64,000 nucleotides of DNA from contig OZ020252.1 of NCBI GenBank assembly GCA_963971285.1, positions 9,213,662-9,277,661 on the forward strand, written 5' to 3'. The number at the start of each line of letters is the position of its first letter. Position 1 is the first letter of the stretch. The DNA is from Astropecten irregularis. Taxonomy: Eukaryota > Echinodermata > Asteroidea > Paxillosida > Astropectinidae. Made by a program: the position numbers and the translations under genes. The notes beneath the pieces are model-generated. The model was not told where the DNA came from. It saw only the letters and a list, made by a program, of their open reading frames with translations, and made no database searches. Below, one piece after another: positions 57,425 through 64,000 of the stretch.

Positions 57425-57663
57425 AAACCGATTTCATAGAGTTGGTTAGCACAAAAATTCGCGAAGCACGACATTTCTGGCTATCAAAAACAGGATTAAC
57501 AACCAAATGTCCGTGTGTTGTGTACCACTTGCGATTGTTCTTTGGTTGTTGTTCACTGACAATGAATATCAAATGGAATTTTCAATGGTGGTTTGTTTTA
57601 TTGGGCAAGCTATTTTTGTGCTAAGCAATTTTTTTGTGCTAAGCAGCTCTATGAAATTGGCCC
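57425..57663. mobile_element. Family D element, second of an inverted pair
   Basis: AAACCGATTTCATAGAGTTGG to CTCTATGAAATTGGCCC. The inner block reads AACAGGATTAACAACC, so it lies opposite to its neighbour. Confidence 0.8.
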
Positions 57664-57990
57664 ATGATGTTTAGCCGAAAACTACATACCGCTCTGCTTA
57701 CGAGGAGTTTTAGTTGCAGGGGAAAGGAAGGAAAGGGGGTCCGAGGGCAAACCTCATTATAGTGTCGTACAGACATGAATCTTTGGTCGTTGATGCGATC
57801 ATCTTTATTATCTACATTAGTTATCTACATTAATAAAGAGCAAACTGAGCATCACCATGTCTCATCGTGCACGTCACAAAAACAATGACTCGCCCCATTT
57901 CCATGACGTCATAATTTATGCACGTGCCGACTATTTACTACAGAGCGGAGTAATCTTTATGCAAACACTGATTTCGATTGTTCTCTGTTA
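57664..57990. other. No gene seen
   Basis: Short tandem ATTAGTTATCTACATTA repeat at about 57808. Confidence 0.4.
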
Positions 57991-58543
57991 TACGAAAGCC
58001 CATTAGTTCCACTTAAAAAAAATTTTTTTTTGACATACTCAAATCCGTAATCAGTAATATCGAATTAGTAATCCATAATAAAGAATTAGTAATCAGTAAT
58101 AACGAATTGGTTATCCGTAATAACGAAGTAGTCATCCATAGTTAAATGTAGTATAATGCAGAAATGTTCGCAGATTTACGTATAACTTACAGGGTATGAA
58201 GATGATGCTAGTAGAAACCTACCGTTAAAATGTTTCCGCCTGAAATGGTGTATTTATCCAGAAATAAGTAAGTAACGACCGAAAATCTTTTTGATCTTTT
58301 AAAAGATCAAAAATAAAAGAGAAAAGACTTCAGAAATACTGTGGCTGTTTTTCACTGATATCTCAAAAAGTGGGTATCGTGTGGGACTGAAATTGTCACA
58401 GATAAATGTTACTGTATCTGTCTTGATGTTTTTGCCCATGAATCTGTATTTCTTTGATAGAAACCAAAGTATGATATTACCTTTAATTACGGATAATTAT
58501 GTCAAGAAATATATATTTTAAATGGCACTAATGGGCTTTCGTA
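57991..58543. mobile_element. Element with ACGAAAGCCCATTAGT ends, carrying a nested family A MITE
   Basis: TACGAAAGCCCATTAGTTCCA at the left is inverted as TGGCACTAATGGGCTTTCGTA at the right. Subterminal repeats of TAATCCATAATAAAGAATTAG type precede the nested copy. Confidence 0.8.
58142..58486 (+). mobile_element. Family A TTAA MITE nested in another element
   Basis: TTAAATGTAGTATAATGC to AAAGTATGATATTACC plus TTTAA, with the GATCTTTTAAAAGATC centre. Confidence 0.86.
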
Positions 58544-59370
58544 CTGTATTATCTACTGAAGAACATATCGAATGTAGAGTGCACTAATGTATTAGTGGTT
58601 GGCCAATTGAAATGGATCTGTGACAGGGTCGATATTTTCAGGTTCCCCAGCGGGTATACACTTTGGTAGTACCATGGTTGTGTGTATAATAAGAGGAAGG
58701 ATCGGCAGAAACAGAAGATGAATCCCTTCAACGTTTCTCTTCTGGATAACAATGTTTCACGGAGGGGTAACCTAGCAGAAGGAACTAAGCTCCATTTTTG
58801 CACCCAAGTAAATAGTCCCAAAATCCGTCCGCCGAGCTCATTAATAAAAGTTAAGCACTCAATATTTTATAAATGAGAGAGTTATGAGGGCTATGAAACT
58901 GAGGGATTGAAGAAATATTGCACTGGACCTCCTGCCTGGACTGTGGGTTTCCATTTGTGACCTCTTTTGAATTGGGTGAGAAAGTGGGTCTATTTAAGCC
59001 GCTTTACAGAGGGATTTTTTTTGTTTAATGGCTTCTTTGACTGGAGTGAGGTTCGTGAGCCATACCTTGTTTTAGGGATGGGCAGCTGAGAATGAGTATA
59101 TCTCCAAAATTCATACTTTGTTTTAGGGGTTGTCAGCTGAGAATGAGTATAACTCAAAAATTCAATGGTCACCCTACCATAAAATGAAAAGAAAATGAAA
59201 GGTGACATGTTCATCAACATTCTTCTGTGGAACCTAAACACCTGTGAGAGTTCTGAGTATTTGTAAATGATTGTTGAAGTATTAAGAATTATCACTGTTG
59301 TCTATGGGAGTTTATTTACTTGGGTTCAACCCAAACCGTGATATAGTTCCCCGCGACCGTCTGTCCAGGG
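58544..59370. other. No gene seen
   Basis: A 50-60 bp duplication occurs at about 59069-59160 (TGTTTTAGGG, CAGCTGAGAATGAGTATA twice). Confidence 0.45.
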
Positions 59371-59512
59371 GTCGATTTCACGAAGTCCTACGATCGATCG
59401 TAACTCTAATTACGAAGGATAACCCATCGTTTCTCACGACTTCTACGCGGGGCTGCAATGCTCCAAAACTCCTACGATTGATAGTAAGTTACGATGAGTT
59501 TGGTGAAATCAA
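59371..59512. mobile_element. Family C inverted-repeat element
   Basis: GTCGATTTCACGAAGTCCTACG to AGTTACGATGAGTTTGGTG. Confidence 0.77.
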
Positions 59513-61268
59513 TGCCGGTTGGATCAGCTTCCGTGACGATGGATTGGGATTTAGGATAGCAAAACTGGTCCCGTGTCATACTCAGGGCAAAAAGGGTTCA
59601 TGGCAACATTGTGAGTGTTGACATTGTACATGGGATGGGATTTACTTGGTTTTTTTTATATCTCGATCTTTTTGCTCTTTATGCCTTTTGTTTTTATTTT
59701 GATTGTTCGTTGAGGTGTTTGTTTGTTTGTTTGTTTATGTAATGGTTCGTGGTCAACAACAGCCTGTAGCACCCCTTCCCTCCCGCGCCCCAGCAAACCA
59801 AAGTCGTTGTTTGTATTTAGCTTATTACATGTATAATCTCCATATCTCGGATCTATTTGCGAAGCTGTTGTAGATAGAGCATCTCAACCTCAGCGCACTA
59901 AACGCAAAATGACAGTCCCCACGTTGTCAATCAATCATTCTCAATGTTGGCTCCCACGTGGTAGCCTTTTCGTTGGCCAATTGTAGCTAGGAATATGCAG
60001 TACGTCTCCCACTACAGGCCAAAAATCACTTTCGCCTTGCTGTTGCTGTAATGTACTGCATCATTAAAGGCAGCGTACAGGATTTGCAAGGCTTCCCGAA
60101 AAACAATGAGTTTGAGACAGAAAATGGACTCAACAGTTCGTAAACAGTGCAAACAGTCACCATGGGAAATCTTGGTTCATCAGATGCAATTTTCAAGGAA
60201 ATCAAGTTTTAGCGTCTTTTAAAAAGATTGTTCGTTCGAACGATCTAGTGGCATTTCGAAAGCGTGGTGTAACCGTGAAGGATTCGGATGGGGGCAAGAT
60301 TATTGGCCGTATTTCTGCTACCTAGAAGAACAAAGCGTAAAAAGGTACATGAAACAACGTCTAGGAAGTTCAAGATCTTCACTTCTGTTGGAGTACCAAA
60401 TTCACCAAAACGCACATTTTTGAAAATCCATGCTCCCTTTAATGTATGATGGAACCGGCTAAACGCTGCGTATTGTAAGAAATCAATCCTTGGCACATAT
60501 TCATTTTGGTCCATTCCTTGCAAATGCTTGGCTTATTTATGGGCTTATTATACTATCAAGTTCGTCGGAATGAAACACTGAGCACGAGTCATGAAGCTCT
60601 AGTCTATCAACTGAAGATGGTACATGTGGCTCGCTGAGTCATTTCTCTCTGTACTACCGATCATTAAGCACCCTATTACGCAGCCATCAGTCCCGCCTGA
60701 TCTACACCCTAGTGCCGTACTTCGCGCCCAAGGGCAGGCAGCTGATCAGGTGTGGTGCGATTGTGCTGAGAGCGTAAAACGTAGATCTTTGGCTTCAACG
60801 TTCCACGAATCCGCCCTCCACTTGGCCGATATGGCCGCTCTTCTTTTGTATTGATCAACAAGCTGCGATTCAGTGACACAGCAAGTAATATTAGGGGGAT
60901 GAGGTTTCACATTGAGATCTGTGAGTAGGATCTAATTCAGGGTTTATGTCAAGGAGGAGGCTCCCTTAGTTTATCGAATTGGATTTCTGAGAGCTGAATT
61001 CCGATCACTAGGATAGTATGTCCTATTCTTGGGACGATGCGTTTTGGTAACAAGTGGCTCTTCATGTGTTATGGCTTCCGATTCTCCAGTATCTCCTTTC
61101 TCGCCTTCTCCCTTTTAAGAACGTGTAATTCATAAGAATGTTAATGTTCGTTTTAACGCAGTGACCAACCCTCTAATCCGTCTATGGGCTTGAAATGAGC
61201 ACTAAGCTAGCTAAGAATGATAATATTGGATATTCGGACAGGTATAGAGGTTGTCAAAACTGTCTTCC
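59513..61268. other. No gene seen
   Basis: Open frames at 60245-60523 and 60624-60854 have no splice or domain support. A (GTTT)n run lies at 59718. Confidence 0.4.
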
Positions 61269-61653
61269 TTAAAGGCAGTATCATACTTTGGTAGCATTCC
61301 GAAACAGAAATCTCCACAGATTTACTTATAACGTACCGTAAAATGGTATAGCGATGGCGATGGTAGAAGCATACCGTTAAAATTTGTCTGCCTGAAATGC
61401 TGCATTTTTTATGCGGAAAAGAGTAAAAACAAATGACGAAAAACAATTTGGATCTCCAGAAGATCAAACATCCTGTGAACATATATTTTTTAACACCGTG
61501 GGTGTTTTTCACTGTTTTCTCAAATTGTGGGCACCGTGTGGAACTGGAAATTTTCACAGATTTTCACACTGTTATTGTATCTTTCTTGATATTGTTGCCA
61601 ATAAATCTGCATTTCTTTGGCAAAATTAAACCAAAGTATGAAATTACCTTTAC
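61269..61653 (+). mobile_element. Family A TTAA MITE, diverged
   Basis: TTAAAGGCAGTATCATACTTTGG to AAAGTATGAAATTACC; the centre is GATCTCCAGAAGATC. Confidence 0.82.
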
Positions 61654-62118
61654 AATTAGTAGTTACAATGATAGCACACACTGCACAATCTACATGTATT
61701 AGCTTCCATGGGCAGCGGACCTGTCTGTTTATCATACAAATTGGGGCTTAAGTCAGGTACGTTATCGCATATGCCATTTTAGGCTTAACACTTACGTGAA
61801 TTCCAAAGTTCAGACCTTTGTTTTGGGGATGCTGTATATAGATTGATATAAATTCCTCACATTCTTAATGTGTTTGTTGAGGATTGAGTTCTTGGAGTGT
61901 CTTTCTTGGAACTGATAATACTGTAGTGGATAAGGGACATGTTGTTGGAAATCTGAAGCCAGATTAAGCCAAAAGCAATATTTTAAAACTGGCCGCCATA
62001 GAGGGCGTCTCTGTCCTTGTCACCAAGGCATAGCTGGTAACCAAGTTGTATAGGGCTAGGATTGTATTTGCAATGGTTGGTATGGAAGTTCGAATCTCCT
62101 TCCATGAGCAAACTTCTT
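61654..62118. other. No gene seen
   Basis: No open frame or repeat of note. Confidence 0.4.
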
Positions 62119-62460
62119 AATAGACCGATTGCGCGACCATGTTTAAAAATCACGTGACATACAACTCCTCTGAAAAATGTTATGCAACTCAAGTTTGAAG
62201 AATGGAATCTTTTTTGTTACTGATCTATGAAACTGGTATCATTGGAAAGCTTCATTATTCCTCTTTACAATTTATTGGGTATTTTTAGTTATTACATCTC
62301 ATTTTGTGCAGAACAGCAGTGAAAACAAGCAAAGACTATAATATCGTCAACATTCTCCTATGTGCATGTTTTCACCACTGCTATGTGCAAAATGAGTAAA
62401 CATATACCCACTGCTCACTTGGTGGTATATGTAAACATTGGTGGCGCAATCGGTCTATTA
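62119..62460. mobile_element. 342-bp foldback with AATAGACCGATTGCGC ends
   Basis: TTAATAGACCGATTGCGC at the left and GCGCAATCGGTCTATTA at the right. An inner palindrome (CATTTTGTGCAGAACAGCAG and CACTGCTATGTGCAAAATGAG) extends the fold. Confidence 0.82.
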
Positions 62461-62564
62461 TGTTAGAGGGCGCTATAACTTATACTGAGCATACGTCAGA
62501 AGAAGCCTATCTTTTACCTATCTGACCTATCTCCACTCTGATGGAGGAATTAAACGTGTCACGT

Positions 62565-62630
62565 GTAGACGTCGAGCAAGATCCTGCAAGGATACAAACT
62601 CCAGGCTCTCCTAACTCTGAGCATGGCATT
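62565..62630 (-). repeat. Inverted single copy of the 50-bp satellite unit
   Basis: On the minus strand: CTCAGAGTTAGGAGAGCCTG, then TATCCTTGCAGGATCTTGCTC, matching the unit at 53.7 kb. Confidence 0.6.
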
Positions 62631-62775
62631 ACGTATTCACGGGTTGCTTTTTTGGGTTTATGACCTTTGCAGGAATTGGTACAAGTTAGACTACATAATC
62701 AGTATTCATGCAACGTTGCATTTACTGAGTATTTCATTGTAATGGCGGCGGTGAACTTTCTATTGGTCGGAGCCA

Positions 62776-63140
62776 TTTAAAGGTAGTATCATACTTTGGT
62801 AAGAAACTAAAACAGAAATGTTCACAGATTTACGTATAACTTACAGGGCATGAAGATGGTGATGGTAGAAACATACCGTTAAAAATGTTCCGCCTGAAAT
62901 GGTGTATTTATCCAGAAATTAGTAAAACAACGACCGAAAATCTTTTCGATCTTTTAAAAGATCAAAAATAAAAGAGAAAAGACATAAGAAATACTGTGTC
63001 TGTTTTTCAATGTTTTCTCAAAAGTGGGCACCGTATGGGACTGAAATTTTCACAGATGATTGTTCCTGTATCTTCCTTGATATTTTTGCCCATTAGTCTG
63101 TATTTCTTTGACAAAACCCAAAGTATGATATTACCTTTAA
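62776..63140 (+). mobile_element. Family A TTAA MITE, close to consensus
   Basis: TTAAAGGTAGTATCATACTTTGG to AAAGTATGATATTACC plus TTTAA; GATCTTTTAAAAGATC centre intact. Confidence 0.9.
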
Positions 63141-63233
63141 GCAGCTTGTTTGATGTCATTATGCTGTATCATCCCTTTGTGAGCTTAACTGTCATCGGGT
63201 TTCTTTCCGGAACAGTTAATATTCTGATTGTGG

Positions 63234-63597
63234 TTAAAGGTACAGTACAGGATTGGTAACATACCCAAACATAAATGTCCACAGATTAACGTGTAACTTT
63301 CGGGGTATGAAGATGGTGCTGGTAGAAAGGCCCCTATCGTTGAAATATTTCCGCTTGAAATGGTGTATTTATCCAGAAATTAGTAAAAACAAAGACCGAA
63401 AACAGTTTGATCTCGGGGTAAGATCAAAACCATTCTTTATGTTTTATAAGAAATATTTAATCGGTTTGTCGCTATTTTCTCGTGACTCGGATATCCGATT
63501 GAGCTAAAAACTTCACGTTTATTTGTTCATGTACATGCTAGATAAATGGTGAGTGATGTTCTGTGACCTTTCCCAACCATGTATTAGATGCCTTTAA
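63234..63597 (+). mobile_element. Family B TTAA MITE, close to consensus
   Basis: TTAAAGGTACAGTACAGGATTGG to GTATTAGATGCCTTTAA, with GATCTCGGGGTAAGATCAAA at the centre. It follows a family A copy by less than 100 bp. Confidence 0.88.
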
Positions 63598-64000
63598 GGC
63601 AAGGAAATCAGGAAATCACAGGGCAAAATGAAAAGTGAAGAAATACATGTCGAGATTTCTTTGACAAACAAAAAGGATATGAAATACGCACGTGACACGT
63701 GCGCATGACATACTCAAGGCAGTTCAATAATGTGCCCACATCTCAAAAATACTTCCTTCCCAGCCACGTGCCACATCGCTTCCAACATCGGGGTGAAAAT
63801 TTGTTTCCAACTTAAGGCCTTAAATCCGTGACGTCAGCGGTCGTGACATCGAGTGACATGCCTTGATACGGTACATGACACATCCCGATCCTGTTTGGGG
63901 CCGCGAATCCCCCACAACATCCTTCCCTAAACACGCCCACGGCGTGATCTCCGAGGATAAGCTTCCCAGATTAAATGGTACAAATTTGCTTGGGGCGAAG
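63598..64000. other. No gene seen
   Basis: The right edge holds CG-richer sequence from about 63690 with no open frame of note. Confidence 0.4.

Overview
The window is eukaryotic nuclear DNA, most likely from an echinoderm (a sea star is my best guess) or another marine deuterostome. It is AT-rich and gene-poor, shows spliced coding exons with consensus GT-AG borders, a tRNA-derived SINE of a type common in marine invertebrates, and is packed with short inverted-repeat DNA transposon derivatives. The species assignment is inference from these features; nothing in the sequence fixes the genus.

One convincing protein-coding gene is present. It lies on the minus strand from the start codon at 51648 to at least 36896. 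Ten coding exons join in a single open frame of about 1,470 residues. They encode a signal peptide, a Reeler (reelin/spondin N-terminal) domain, an acidic linker, and thirteen CC-x9-11-C motifs of the kind that defines vertebrate ECM1 and the serum albumin fold. A basic Lys/Gly/His/Arg-rich low-complexity stretch of about 300 residues lies between motifs nine and ten. The protein should be secreted and probably acts in the extracellular matrix. The combination of Reeler and ECM1-like repeats is not one I know, and it is the main biological find. The 3' end is unresolved: either more exons follow outside the part I can read, or exon 10 runs on to a stop at 36873.

A second, much weaker coding candidate is a short minus-strand exon at 2002-1798. 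It encodes a signal-peptide-like segment followed by a small three-cysteine sequence.

The rest is repeat landscape. Left arm (1-20 kb): many copies of a TTAA-flanked MITE of about 350 bp (families A and B), a hexanucleotide-ended element with a 366-bp CTCAGG expansion, foldback hairpins, and a TIR element pair at 12.3 and 15.4 kb. Middle (20-36 kb): a 25-bp minisatellite at 20.5-21.4 kb, a pogo/Tigger-like nonautonomous element at 24.7-26.2 kb, an almost perfect 186-bp foldback at 31.4 kb, and a SINE at 35.7 kb. Gene region (36-52 kb): the introns carry a ten-copy 50-bp satellite, a 760-bp CCAGCCCAGG-type minisatellite, and several nested MITEs. Right arm (52-64 kb): more A/B MITEs, an inverted pair of family D elements, a CGTACG-rich foldback, and nested elements.

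No rRNA gene, no intact tRNA gene, no CRISPR array and no intact transposase or reverse transcriptase was found.
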